From the NCBI RefSeq assembly GCF_900186955.1, contig NZ_LT906438.1, positions 1,550,001 through 1,614,000 of the forward strand: a stretch of 64,000 nt of DNA. The letters run 5' to 3'. Of this stretch, positions 27,702 through 36,843 are shown piece by piece. A model generated the notes under the pieces. That model was not told the DNA's origin and made no database searches. It saw only the letters and a list, made by a program, of their open reading frames with translations. The stretch is from Bacillus pumilus (GTDB taxonomy: Bacteria > Bacillota > Bacilli > Bacillales > Bacillaceae). A program made the position numbers and the translations under genes. Positions within the stretch are counted from its first letter, which is position 1. Every line of letters begins with the position of its first letter.

Positions 27702-29294
27702 ATGAATCGTACTTTAATGCAATTAAGAACAAAAACAGTTGAGTTTTGGCGAAATCGATCAAAATTACAAAAAATACTTATGATTGGCGGCGTTGCTGCC
27801 CTAGCAATCATTATTACGGTTGTTAGCATCTTTGCTTCTTCTGAAAAAATGGTTCCATTGTTTAGAGATTTGTCTGAGGCAGAAGCTGGGCAAATCAAAC
27901 AGGAACTAGATGGCAAAAACGTTAAATCGGAACTTGCGAATAATGGAACAACGATTCTCGTTCCAGAAAAGCAGGCCGACTCTTTAAAAGTAACACTCGC
28001 ATCTGAGGGTCTCCCTAAGACAGGGAATATTGATTACTCCTTCTTTGCGAATAATTCCGGCTTCGGTTTAACAGATAATGAATTTGATGTTCTGAAAGTA
28101 GACGCAACTCAGACAGAACTATCCAATCTAATCAACACGATTGATGGGATCAAAGATTCAAAAGTTATGATTAACCTGCCAAAAGATTCCGTTTTTGTTG
28201 GAGAAGAGCAAAGTAATGCATCAGCATCCATTGTGCTGCAAGTTGAACGTGGCTACACGCTCGCGCCGCAGCAAGTAAAAGGCCTTTATCATCTTATTTC
28301 AAAAAGTGTACCGAATTTAAAGACAGAAAACATTGTCATTATGGACCAAGATTCCAACTACTACGATTTAAACAGCAGTTCCGATTCCTATGCAAGTGGA
28401 ATGGATGCACAGCAGCAGAAAAAAGAAGAAATTGAAAAGAACCTTCAAAGAAAAATTCAACAGCTGCTCGGAACAATGATGGGTCAAGAAAAAGTCGCTG
28501 TATCGGTCACAACAGACATTGATTTTACTGAAGAGAAAAGAAAAGAAGACCTTGTAGAACCAGTTGATAAAGAAAACATGCAAGGCATCGCTGTCAGCGC
28601 TGAAAAGATTGCTGAAACTTATTCAGGAAATGGTGCAGCAGCTGGTGGAACCGCTGGAACAGGCGACGATGATGTCACAAACTATCAAGGCGCCGATGGA
28701 GCGAATGGTAGCGGAGATTACGAAAAGAGCGAAGATCGTATCAACTATGAAGTCAACCGCATTCATAAAGATATCAAAGAGAGCCCTTATAAAATTAGAG
28801 ATGTTGGCATTCAAGCATTGGTCGAACCACCAACTGCAAACGATGTGAACTCTTTAACAGCTGAAAGACAAGATGATATTAAAAAGATTCTTTCAACGAT
28901 CATTAGCACGTCAATTGATAAAGAATACACAAATGGTCAAGCGCTCACTCAAGCGGACTTAGATAACAAAATTGTTTTATCTGTATCAAAATTAGACGGT
29001 AAACAGCAAACTGCAGCAGAAAACCCATCAAACAATATTCCAATTTGGGTTTATATTGTAGGCGGTGTGCTACTACTTGCAATTATCGCTCTCATTATTC
29101 TTCTTGTGCGTAAACGCAGAAAAGAAGAGGAAGAAGAGTTTGAGTTTGATGAACATACACCAATTCATGTTCCTGATATCGACACTGAACCAGAAACAGA
29201 AGAAATGGTGAGGAAAAATCAGCTTGAAAAAATGGCAAAAGATAAACCAGAAGACTTTGCTAAATTGCTACGCAGCTGGCTGTCCGAGGATTAG
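27702..29294 (+). CDS. fliF: Flagellar MS-ring protein FliF
   Basis: Builds the membrane ring on which the C ring and export gate assemble. 530 residues with two membrane helices, about 26-46 and 447-468, enclosing periplasm-side (here cell-wall-side) ring-building motifs, an acidic/Gly-rich loop near 300-350, and a cytoplasmic tail (MVRKNQLEKMAKDKPEDFAKLLRSWL) that binds FliG. The ATG follows only a GGGGGTT purine stretch, a poor ribosome site for an abundant protein, so coupling to fliE is likely. Confidence 0.97.
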   Translation: MNRTLMQLRTKTVEFWRNRSKLQKILMIGGVAALAIIITVVSIFASSEKMVPLFRDLSEAEAGQIKQELDGKNVKSELANNGTTILVPEKQADSLKVTLASEGLPKTGNIDYSFFANNSGFGLTDNEFDVLKVDATQTELSNLINTIDGIKDSKVMINLPKDSVFVGEEQSNASASIVLQVERGYTLAPQQVKGLYHLISKSVPNLKTENIVIMDQDSNYYDLNSSSDSYASGMDAQQQKKEEIEKNLQRKIQQLLGTMMGQEKVAVSVTTDIDFTEEKRKEDLVEPVDKENMQGIAVSAEKIAETYSGNGAAAGGTAGTGDDDVTNYQGADGANGSGDYEKSEDRINYEVNRIHKDIKESPYKIRDVGIQALVEPPTANDVNSLTAERQDDIKKILSTIISTSIDKEYTNGQALTQADLDNKIVLSVSKLDGKQQTAAENPSNNIPIWVYIVGGVLLLAIIALIILLVRKRRKEEEEEFEFDEHTPIHVPDIDTEPETEEMVRKNQLEKMAKDKPEDFAKLLRSWLSED

Positions 29295-29305
29295 GAGGAA
29301 TACAC

Positions 29306-30322
29306 ATGTCGAGAAAAGATTCAAATCGACTAACAGGCAGACAAAAAGCAGCAATCCTAATGATTTCCTTAGGGCTAGAGGTGTCAGCATCTGTATACAA
29401 ACATCTGTCTGAAGACGAAATAGAAAAATTAACATTGGAAATTTCCAATGTACGAAGTGTAGATACTGCTAAAAAAGATGAAATCATTGAAGAATTTCAC
29501 AGCATCGCCATCGCGCAGGACTACATATCACAAGGCGGTCTTATGTACGCAAGACAAGTGCTTGAAAAAGCGCTTGGTGAGGACAAAGCGGATAGTATCT
29601 TAAACCGATTAACATCCTCACTTCAAGTGAAACCGTTTGATTTTGCTCGAAAGGCTGACCCAGAACAAATCTTAAACTTTATCCAGCATGAGCATCCACA
29701 AACCATTGCGCTCATCCTTTCCTACTTAGATCCAGTTCAAGCAGGGCAGATTTTATCTGAATTAGGTGAGGAAGTACAAACAGAGGTTGCGAGACGTATT
29801 GCTTTAATGGATCGCACATCTCCAGAGATCATCAATGAAGTGGAACGCATTCTTGAACAAAAACTTTCTTCAACCTTTACGCAAGACTATACGCAAACGG
29901 GCGGAGTCGAAGCGGTTGTAGAAGTACTAAATGGTGTAGACCGTGCGACCGAGAAGACCATTTTAGACACTCTTGAAATTCAAGATCCTGAGCTTGCTGA
30001 TGAAATTAAGAAACGTATGTTTGTCTTTGAGGATATTGTCACTCTTGACAGCAGAGCGATTCAGCGCGTGATCAGAGATGTTGAAAATGATGACTTATTG
30101 CTTGCACTCAAAGTGGCAAGCGAAGAGGTCAAAGAAATTGTCTTCCGCAACATGTCACAGAGAATGGTCGAAACGTTCAAAGAAGAAATGGAGTTTATGG
30201 GACCTGTCCGGCTTAGAGATGTCGAGGAAGCACAAACCCGTATTGTCAGCATCGTAAGACGACTCGAGGAAGCTGGAGAAATCGTCATAGCTCGAGGCGG
30301 AGGAGACGATATCATTGTCTAG
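29306..30322 (+). CDS. fliG: Flagellar motor switch protein FliG
   Basis: Rotor protein that contacts MotA and sets torque. 338 residues; N-terminal domain binding FliF, the middle EHPQTIALILSYLDP motif near 130 that contacts FliM, and the C-terminal torque domain with conserved charged residues (DDLLLALKVASEEVKEI; SQRMVETFKEEMEFMGPVRL). ATG follows TTAGGAGGA. Overlaps the fliH TTG start by eight bases. Confidence 0.97.
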   Translation: MSRKDSNRLTGRQKAAILMISLGLEVSASVYKHLSEDEIEKLTLEISNVRSVDTAKKDEIIEEFHSIAIAQDYISQGGLMYARQVLEKALGEDKADSILNRLTSSLQVKPFDFARKADPEQILNFIQHEHPQTIALILSYLDPVQAGQILSELGEEVQTEVARRIALMDRTSPEIINEVERILEQKLSSTFTQDYTQTGGVEAVVEVLNGVDRATEKTILDTLEIQDPELADEIKKRMFVFEDIVTLDSRAIQRVIRDVENDDLLLALKVASEEVKEIVFRNMSQRMVETFKEEMEFMGPVRLRDVEEAQTRIVSIVRRLEEAGEIVIARGGGDDIIV

Positions 30323-31079
30323 GATTATCAAACATGAAACATCTGTTATTCCTGAGCAAGGCCGGCAAACGATTCCTTTGCAGCAAGTGGAGTTCAAAAA
30401 AGAACATCATGAAGAAGAGCTTGTCAATGAAACAGAAGTGTCGCAGCTTGTACTAAGTGATGCTGAAGATCAAGCAAGCCGTATAGTAGAACAAGCAAAT
30501 AGTGAGCTTGAAAAAACAATGGCTGAAATCAATCAGCGCCGCGCTGATTTTGAAGAAGAAAGAATGCAGCTTATTGAAGAAGCGAAACAAGCAGGTTACC
30601 AAGATGGCTTCCAAAAGGGTGAAGCAGATGCGATGAGTCAGTACCGATCAATTCTTGATCAAGCAAATGACATTGTCAGTCTTGCCAAGCAGGATTACGA
30701 AGAAAAAATTGAAAGCTCCGCAGAAAAAATTGTGGAACTGGCTTTTGAACTCGCCAAACGTGTTTGGTACTCGGCTGAGGACACGAAAGATCAATTTTTG
30801 GCTCTCGTGAAGCAGGTCATTTCTGAAGTGAAAGAATATGACGATATTTCCATCTATGTTGACCCTGAACATTACGATCATGTGATGGAGTATAAAGACG
30901 AATTAATCAGAATCCTTCAAAAGGATACACACCTTGCCATTTACTCGGATGAAAAAGCGCCAAAAGGGACTTGTTACGTAGAAACAAGCTTTGGAAAAGT
31001 GGAAGCGAGTGTTGATACACAAATGAATCAGTTGAAAGAAAAGCTACTAGAAGTCATTGATTCAGGTGATCACAAATGA
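30315..31079 (+). CDS. fliH: Flagellar export ATPase regulator FliH
   Basis: Binds the ATPase FliI and tethers it to the C ring. 254 residues: a long Glu/Gln-rich coiled coil (about 50-150, including GYQDGFQKGEADA) and a C-terminal domain similar to the V/F-ATPase peripheral stalk. It starts with TTG 30315 inside fliG, 9 bases after GGAGGAG, so translation is coupled. Its stop overlaps fliI (ATGA). Confidence 0.92.
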   Translation: MSRIIKHETSVIPEQGRQTIPLQQVEFKKEHHEEELVNETEVSQLVLSDAEDQASRIVEQANSELEKTMAEINQRRADFEEERMQLIEEAKQAGYQDGFQKGEADAMSQYRSILDQANDIVSLAKQDYEEKIESSAEKIVELAFELAKRVWYSAEDTKDQFLALVKQVISEVKEYDDISIYVDPEHYDHVMEYKDELIRILQKDTHLAIYSDEKAPKGTCYVETSFGKVEASVDTQMNQLKEKLLEVIDSGDHK

Positions 31080-32392
31080 ACATCGATGTGTTAAAAGAAA
31101 CGATTGAAACCGCAGATCCTTATAAACGATTTGGTAAAGTCAATCGAGTTGTTGGACTGATGATTGAATCTAAGGGGCCGGAAAGTTCTATCGGAGACGT
31201 GTGTCTCATTCATAAAAAGGGGCGTAAGCACGATCCAATAAAAGCAGAGGTCGTAGGGTTTAGAGATGAAAATATTCTGCTCATGCCTTATGTAGAAGCA
31301 TCCAATATTTCACCAGGAAGTCTAGTTGAAGCGACAGGTGAGTCGCTGAAGGTCAAAGTTGGGACTGGGTTAATTGGCGAAGTTGTTGATGCCTTCGGTG
31401 AACCGCTGGACGGCAGTATGCTTCCAAAGGGACTTGCACCTGTTTCGACAGATCAGTCACCTCCAAACCCGATGGACAGGCCACCTATTCGTGAAAAAAT
31501 GGGCGTTGGTGTCAGAGTGATCGACAGTCTGCTTACAGTCGGCACTGGTCAGCGGATCGGTATTTTTGCCGGAAGTGGTGTTGGAAAAAGTACCTTAATG
31601 GGGATGATTGCTAAGCAGACAGAAGCAGACCTCAATGTCATTGCCCTTGTTGGAGAGCGTGGCCGGGAAGTTCGTGAGTTTATTGAAAAGGATTTAGGTA
31701 CCGAGGGACTAAAGCGATCGATTGTTGTCGTCGCAACTTCTGACCAGCCTGCACTGACGAGAATGAAGGCTGCTTATACAGCAACAGCTATTGCAGAATA
31801 TTTTAGAGACAGAGGCAAAAACGTCATGTTCATGATGGACTCAGTTACACGGGTCGCTATGGCACAAAGGGAAATCGGTCTTGCAACTGGTGAACCGCCA
31901 ACGACAAAAGGATATACGCCTTCGGTGTTCGCTATACTGCCAAAATTACTTGAACGAACTGGAACGAATCAGCTTGGTTCCATCACAGCGTTTTACACAG
32001 TGCTTGTTGATGGTGACGATATGAATGAGCCAATCGCTGATACAGTCAGGGGAATCTTAGATGGCCACATTGTACTTGATCGTGCTTTAGCCAACAAAGG
32101 ACAATTTCCTGCTGTCAATATTCTGAAAAGTATCAGCCGTGTTATGAGCAATATCGCAAGTCATGATCACAAGGAGGCGGCCAACCGGTTCCGCCAGCTT
32201 TTATCCACTTATCAAAACGCTGAAGACCTCATTAACATTGGAGCATATAAAAAAGGCTCCTCGAAAGACATTGATGATGCCATGCAGGCTTATCCTCATC
32301 TGATTTCATTTTTGAAGCAGGATGTAGAAGAGGCTGTATCTATTGACGACAGTGTGAATGTATTGCTCGGTTTGATGAATAGAGAGGATTGA
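31076..32392 (+). CDS. fliI: Flagellum-specific export ATPase FliI
   Basis: Hexameric F1-beta-like ATPase that energises and orders type III export. 438 residues: Walker A GIFAGSGVGKST near 163, ALVGERGREVREF, Walker B NVMFMMDSVTR near 248, and the typical LLERTG region. It begins in an ATGA overlap with fliH and ends overlapping the region read as fliJ ribosome site. Complete and unremarkable. Confidence 0.98.
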   Translation: MNIDVLKETIETADPYKRFGKVNRVVGLMIESKGPESSIGDVCLIHKKGRKHDPIKAEVVGFRDENILLMPYVEASNISPGSLVEATGESLKVKVGTGLIGEVVDAFGEPLDGSMLPKGLAPVSTDQSPPNPMDRPPIREKMGVGVRVIDSLLTVGTGQRIGIFAGSGVGKSTLMGMIAKQTEADLNVIALVGERGREVREFIEKDLGTEGLKRSIVVVATSDQPALTRMKAAYTATAIAEYFRDRGKNVMFMMDSVTRVAMAQREIGLATGEPPTTKGYTPSVFAILPKLLERTGTNQLGSITAFYTVLVDGDDMNEPIADTVRGILDGHIVLDRALANKGQFPAVNILKSISRVMSNIASHDHKEAANRFRQLLSTYQNAEDLINIGAYKKGSSKDIDDAMQAYPHLISFLKQDVEEAVSIDDSVNVLLGLMNRED

Positions 32393-32400
32393 CAAAAACA

Positions 32401-32844
32401 TTGAGATATCAATACAAATTTCAAAAGCTCTTAGAACTGAAAGAAAGTGAAAAAGACAAGTCACTCGCAGCGTACCAACAATCCGTTTCGGCATTTGAGC
32501 AAGTCGCTGAAAAGCTCTATGAAAATATGAGTAAAAAAGAATTAATGGAAAAAAGCAAAGAAGAAAAGCTGAGAAGTGGTATGAGTGTTCAAGAAATGCG
32601 TCATTATCAGCAATTTGTGACCAATTTAGATAACACCATTCAGCATTATCAGCAGCTTGTGATCATGAAACGCCATCAAATGAATGAAAAACAATCTGAT
32701 TTAACTGAAAAAAACATCGAGTTTAAAAAGTTTGAAAAAATGAAAGAAAAGCAGTATGAAAAGTTTTCCCTTGAACATAAGGCCATTGAAATGAAAGAAA
32801 TGGATGATATCTCTATCAGCCAATTCATGTTTCAAGGACATTAG
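32401..32844 (+). CDS. fliJ: Flagellar export chaperone/stalk protein FliJ
   Basis: Coiled-coil central stalk of the FliH-FliI-FliJ export ATPase. 147 residues, nearly all helical, with conserved QFVTNLDNTIQHYQQLV and MKEMDDISISQFMFQGH. The start is placed at TTG 32401 (MRYQYKFQKLLELK), 12 bases after GAGAGGA, giving the Bacillus family length; a TTG at 32389 overlapping the fliI stop is in frame but sits on the ribosome site. Confidence 0.9.
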   Translation: MRYQYKFQKLLELKESEKDKSLAAYQQSVSAFEQVAEKLYENMSKKELMEKSKEEKLRSGMSVQEMRHYQQFVTNLDNTIQHYQQLVIMKRHQMNEKQSDLTEKNIEFKKFEKMKEKQYEKFSLEHKAIEMKEMDDISISQFMFQGH

Positions 32845-32856
32845 GAGTCGAGATGA

Positions 32857-33555
32857 ATGCCTAAGAAGGAAAAAACGAAAGAATCAAGCGGCGGTAAATT
32901 TCAATGGATCTTGTTTATTGTCATCATCCCATTGATTGTGCTTGTGTTAGTGACTGGCACAATCCTTTATATGGCAGGTTTTGATCTAAAGAAACCGCTC
33001 CAAAACATTCCGGGCGTCAGTAGTTTGGTTGGTTCAGATGACACCTCAAAAACGTCATCTTCACATAATAATCAAAGCGATGCAGAATTGAAGGAACTGA
33101 AAAAGACCATTAAAGAGCAAAAGAATGAACTTGAAATTGCACAAAAAGACTTAAAAACAAGTGATGAAGAGATTAAAAGACTGAATCAAAAAATCAGTTC
33201 ACTTGAAAAAACATCTGAAAATGATGCGAATGATAAGTCAGCGGATGACAGTTCATCAAATAGCAGCTCATCAAGCGATACATCAGGTAATAATGCATCA
33301 GGGACAACTTCTGATGGGGCAGCAGCCTCTAACCAGAAACCGAAAGGGAAGATTGCCAGTATCTATGAAAGCATGGACGCAGGGAAATCCGCCAAAATTT
33401 TATCAGAATTAAGTGATAAAGAGGCATTGAAGATTCTTGAAGAGCTGAGCAAAAATAAACTAACAGACATATTAGCAAAACTAACACCTCAGAAGGCAGC
33501 TACGTTTACGAAAGAGCTTTCTAAAAAAGAAAGTGGAAATGGGGGTGGACAATAA
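32857..33555 (+). CDS. ylxF: Membrane protein YlxF of the flagellar operon
   Basis: 232-residue single-pass protein of unclear role. N-terminal membrane helix about 17-40 (WILFIVIIPLIVLVLVTG), an extracytoplasmic coiled coil about 70-115, a very Ser/Asn/Asp-rich linker about 125-155, then a C-terminal helical domain (KIASIYESMDAGKSAKIL ... LAKLTPQKAATFTKEL) resembling the MgtE N-terminal domain. The architecture recalls the MotE-type stator chaperones of other bacteria; that is inference. It lies between fliJ and fliK as in B. subtilis. The low-complexity linker is likely fast-evolving. Confidence 0.88.
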   Translation: MPKKEKTKESSGGKFQWILFIVIIPLIVLVLVTGTILYMAGFDLKKPLQNIPGVSSLVGSDDTSKTSSSHNNQSDAELKELKKTIKEQKNELEIAQKDLKTSDEEIKRLNQKISSLEKTSENDANDKSADDSSSNSSSSSDTSGNNASGTTSDGAAASNQKPKGKIASIYESMDAGKSAKILSELSDKEALKILEELSKNKLTDILAKLTPQKAATFTKELSKKESGNGGGQ

Positions 33556-34878
33556 GTGAAGCTATTGGATATTGGAGCCTTACAGCAATCGTCTCAAGGT
33601 CTCTCGGGACCAAAGGGGAGCGGCGCGGCATCTGCAAGCGGGTTGTTTAAACAATTACTTAGCGGGGCAGGCGCACAAAGCGGCCTTGTGAATGCTGAGA
33701 CAGCGGGTGCCACTCTTTCCATCAATGATGCGATGCAAATCATTGAAAAATGGATGCAATCGCCTGAAGAAGGCATCAACGGAGACCTTCTTAGCGCGCT
33801 TCAAACACTTCAAGGTCAAACGCTTGATTCGTCTGATCTCAAGTCACTAGAAGAGCTATTTCAAAAAATGGAATCATCCATTTACGGTGATCAAACGGAT
33901 AAGTCAGCTTCTGAACATAGTGAGCAGCTCATACAAGTCCACTTTTTCATATATCAACTACTCAATCAACAGCCGCTCAGCTTTGATGCAAAGCTAGTGC
34001 AAGATATTGAAGCAAAGGGTCAAGACTTCATTCACTTTCTTTCAAAAAATGGAGTAGATGAGAAACTGATTCAGCAAGTAAAAGAGCAGTTTTTCTCGCA
34101 GGGTTCAGCACCAAAGCTGAATTCGATGTCTCAAAGTGAGCTGAAACACTTTAATCAGTTAATCGACCATATGATGGCAAATGCAAAAGGGTCAGACAAA
34201 GAGTTGAAGATTGCTTTAGGAGAGTTAAAAGAATTGGTCTCTCCAAGACAAGAATCTACTCTTGCTACTCCTGCAAAAGGGGCTAACTCTCTTGAATGGC
34301 TCATCAAAAAGGAAGTTGTCAAAGGACAAAGCACTGCTGCACCTGCTTCTGAAAAAACAATCACTCATACGCTGTTGCCAGGTCATAAGCAGTTTTTTCA
34401 ACTGCAATCAGCAGCTCCTGTTCAGCAGACACAAACAACTGATGAAAAGCCGGGAACGGTTGATCAGCAAATTCTAAATACGTGGAAGCAAATGAAATTC
34501 ACGCCATTTGGCAACTCAAGTGGGCGCTTTACAGTTCGGTTAAATCCAGAAAATCTCGGATTTATCACGATTCAGCTGACGAAGCAAAATGGTATGTATG
34601 CGAGTAAAATTACAGCTTCGACACAGGCAGCAAAAGAACTGCTAGAGCATCACCTTCCGCAGCTCAAGCAGGCGCTTCCGAATATGTCGGTTCAAGTGGA
34701 CCGTTTCCATATACCGCTTCAATCAAATGAGCAGCCGTTATTTGGACAATTTAACGAAGAAAACAAGCAGCAACAGTCAAAAGGGCAGAATTTCCAAAAG
34801 CCTGATGAACAGGAAGCGGAATTCCAAGATGTACTGGATGCTCTTGTTGGGTCAGATGAAGAAGAGGAGGAAATCTAA
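33556..34878 (+). CDS. fliK: Flagellar hook-length control protein FliK
   Basis: Exported molecular ruler that switches the export gate (through FlhB) from hook to filament subunits. 440 residues: a Gln/Ser-rich, poorly conserved ruler region and a C-terminal switch domain (about 300-400: FTVRLNPENLGFITIQLTKQNG ... AKELLEHHLPQLKQAL). It starts with GTG 33556, 7 bases after GGGGGTGG. Ends overlapping flgD by one base. Contrast with YlqG at 13544, a second FliK-like protein. Confidence 0.94.
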   Translation: MKLLDIGALQQSSQGLSGPKGSGAASASGLFKQLLSGAGAQSGLVNAETAGATLSINDAMQIIEKWMQSPEEGINGDLLSALQTLQGQTLDSSDLKSLEELFQKMESSIYGDQTDKSASEHSEQLIQVHFFIYQLLNQQPLSFDAKLVQDIEAKGQDFIHFLSKNGVDEKLIQQVKEQFFSQGSAPKLNSMSQSELKHFNQLIDHMMANAKGSDKELKIALGELKELVSPRQESTLATPAKGANSLEWLIKKEVVKGQSTAAPASEKTITHTLLPGHKQFFQLQSAAPVQQTQTTDEKPGTVDQQILNTWKQMKFTPFGNSSGRFTVRLNPENLGFITIQLTKQNGMYASKITASTQAAKELLEHHLPQLKQALPNMSVQVDRFHIPLQSNEQPLFGQFNEENKQQQSKGQNFQKPDEQEAEFQDVLDALVGSDEEEEEI

Positions 34879-35324
34879 TGGCAACAGTTGATGCTACGAA
34901 TAGAACAGTCGCACAAACAGACACTTCTTCAAAAGCAGAAAAGAAAACAGATACGCTCGGCAAAGATCAATTCTTGAAAATATTGCTGACACAGCTTCAA
35001 AACCAAGATCCGACAAACCCACTAGATGACCGTGAGTTTGTCACACAGCTTGCAACATTTTCATCTTTAGAACAGCAAACCAATATGAACGATTCTATCA
35101 CCAAGCTGAATCAGCTCATGTCTACATTTGTTGCACACCAAGATCCGTTTACGACGTATGTAGGGTGGATCGGTAAAGAAGTATCGGGCAAATTGGATGA
35201 TAAAGATATATCAGGCACTGTGAAATCTGTTAAAAACATAAACAATGAATACTTCCTATATTTAGAAGATGGAACGAAAATCAGCCCTTGGGATGTTACA
35301 GCAGTTGGAGAAAAAACGAAGTAA
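34878..35324 (+). CDS. flgD: Flagellar hook cap/assembly protein FlgD
   Basis: Scaffold for hook polymerisation. 148 residues; the conserved N-terminal core (LGKDQFLKILLTQLQNQDPTNPLDDREFVTQLATFSSLEQ begins near 29) is clear, with a short beta-rich tail typical of Bacillus FlgD, which lacks the longer tail of enterobacteria. ATG overlaps the fliK stop (TAATG). Confidence 0.95.
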   Translation: MATVDATNRTVAQTDTSSKAEKKTDTLGKDQFLKILLTQLQNQDPTNPLDDREFVTQLATFSSLEQQTNMNDSITKLNQLMSTFVAHQDPFTTYVGWIGKEVSGKLDDKDISGTVKSVKNINNEYFLYLEDGTKISPWDVTAVGEKTK

Positions 35325-35341
35325 TTCGAGGAGGAAAATAA

Positions 35342-36133
35342 ATGTTACGCTCACTTTACTCAGGAATTAGTGGAATGAAAAACTTCCAAACAAAATTAGA
35401 TGTTGTAGCCAATAACGTAGCCAACGTCAATACACACGGATACAAAAAAAGCCGTATCACTTTTAAAGATATGGTCAGCCAAACCATTTCAAGTTCTGGT
35501 GGACCGACGAACAACTCTGGTTCAATCAACTCAAAACAAGTTGGTTTAGGATCATCTTTATCTTCTATTGATAAAATCATGTCAGCAGGAGCTTCTCAAA
35601 ATACGGATAGAGATTATGATTTCTACATCAATGGAGATGGATTTTTCCGTATTGAAAAACAAGGAGAAGTTCTTTATACCAGAGCAGGGAACTTTACTCG
35701 GGATTCAGAGGGAAGTTTAACCACTTCTGACGGAAATTACGTGCTTGGAATGAATGGACAAAAGATAACGATTCCAGATGGCATTTCAAGTGTAAGTGTT
35801 GGTCCAGATGGAACAATATCTGTTGTTGAAAACAACGTATCTAGAAATGTTGGACAGGTTTCACTCGTATCTTTCAGTAACGCAGCAGGATTAGACAAAG
35901 TTGGTGAGAACCTATACCGCCAAACGTTAAGCTCAGGTGCACCAAGTAATCCTATCGTTCCTGGTGAACAAGGAACGGGCATCATTCAAACAGGTCGACT
36001 TGAAATGTCAAATGTTGATTTAACAGACGAGTTTACCGAAATGATTATCGCGCAGCGTGGATTCCAATCGAATGCAAAGACGATCACAACATCTGATGAA
36101 ATCCTGCAAGAGCTTGTGAATCTGAAACGATAG
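35342..36133 (+). CDS. flgE: Flagellar hook protein FlgE
   Basis: Hook subunit, 263 residues, with N-terminal rod/hook signature YSGISGMKNFQTKLDVVANN and C-terminal TDEFTEMIIAQRGFQSNAKTITTSDEIL. It is the size of a distal-rod FlgG and was once named flgG in Bacillus, but its place after flgD and B. subtilis work identify it as the hook protein. ATG follows CGAGGAGG. Called FlgE on context; FlgG-like genes normally lie elsewhere. Confidence 0.9.
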   Translation: MLRSLYSGISGMKNFQTKLDVVANNVANVNTHGYKKSRITFKDMVSQTISSSGGPTNNSGSINSKQVGLGSSLSSIDKIMSAGASQNTDRDYDFYINGDGFFRIEKQGEVLYTRAGNFTRDSEGSLTTSDGNYVLGMNGQKITIPDGISSVSVGPDGTISVVENNVSRNVGQVSLVSFSNAAGLDKVGENLYRQTLSSGAPSNPIVPGEQGTGIIQTGRLEMSNVDLTDEFTEMIIAQRGFQSNAKTITTSDEILQELVNLKR

Positions 36134-36149
36134 GAGGTAGGGGGAGCGG

Positions 36150-36386
36150 ATGATCGCTTCTCTGCTTAATATGATCGAAGTGACAAGATTGAATGGCAAA
36201 GGATTTATGCTGAACGCTCTCCATATCGAGCAAATCGAAAGCTTTCCAGACACGACCATTACATTAGCCAATGGAAAGAAATTCGTTGTGAAAGAAAATG
36301 AAGAGCAGCTTCAAGAGAAAATCATTTCTTTCTACAGAAAAATCCAAGTCATTTCATTGAATCAAGGAATAGAGGAATTTGAATGA
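36150..36386 (+). CDS. swrD: Swarming motility protein SwrD (YlzI)
   Basis: Small protein (78 residues as drawn) whose B. subtilis orthologue raises flagellar power for swarming. Conserved core: [24 protein letters not shown] and a [12 protein letters not shown] helix. Start is ambiguous: ATG 36150 follows AGGAGG/GGGGGAG, while ATG 36171 gives MIEVTRLNG and the 71-residue B. subtilis length but has no ribosome site. I keep 36150. The stop overlaps fliL (ATGA). Confidence 0.88.
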   Translation: MIASLLNMIEVTRLNGKGFMLNALHIEQIESFPDTTITLANGKKFVVKENEEQLQEKIISFYRKIQVISLNQGIEEFE

Positions 36387-36811
36387 AGAAGAAATTAGTC
36401 GTAGTAATGCTAATCATGATTATTGCCATCGGCGGAATAGGAGCAGGCATCATTTTTCTTCTGAATGGTTCAGAAGAAGCAAAAGCTGAAAAAGAGCCAA
36501 CAGCAGATGAAGTCGTAAAAGCTTCTGTTGAAATTCCTGAGATTATCACCAATTTAAAGTCTGAAGGAAATGCCGTCAAACTTGTATTGAATATTGAAAC
36601 AGACTCTGAAAAAGCAAAAGAAGAGCTCGAGAAAAGAAGTTTTCAAGTGAAAGACGCCGTAATTGACATTTTATCAGACACGAATGCAGATGAACTTGAT
36701 GGCAAAAAAGGCAGAGAACATTTTAAAACACTAGTTAAAAACAAAGTGAATAACTATTTGCAAGATGGCAAGGTGAAAGAAGTATATATAACCTCCTTTA
36801 ATCTGCAATAG
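36383..36811 (+). CDS. fliL: Flagellar basal-body-associated protein FliL
   Basis: Single-pass membrane protein that rings the stator and supports torque. 142 residues: KKK start, membrane helix about 4-26 ([22 protein letters not shown]), then an extracytoplasmic SPFH-like domain ending in YITSFNLQ. Begins within the swrD stop. Confidence 0.94.
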   Translation: MKKKLVVVMLIMIIAIGGIGAGIIFLLNGSEEAKAEKEPTADEVVKASVEIPEIITNLKSEGNAVKLVLNIETDSEKAKEELEKRSFQVKDAVIDILSDTNADELDGKKGREHFKTLVKNKVNNYLQDGKVKEVYITSFNLQ

Positions 36812-36843
36812 AGGCGATTAATTGACACGATGGAGGTGAAGAA

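Noticed and set aside
35342..36133. Naming this gene flgG
   Set aside because: Size resembles FlgG, but position after flgD and the Bacillus assignment of the hook protein favour FlgE.
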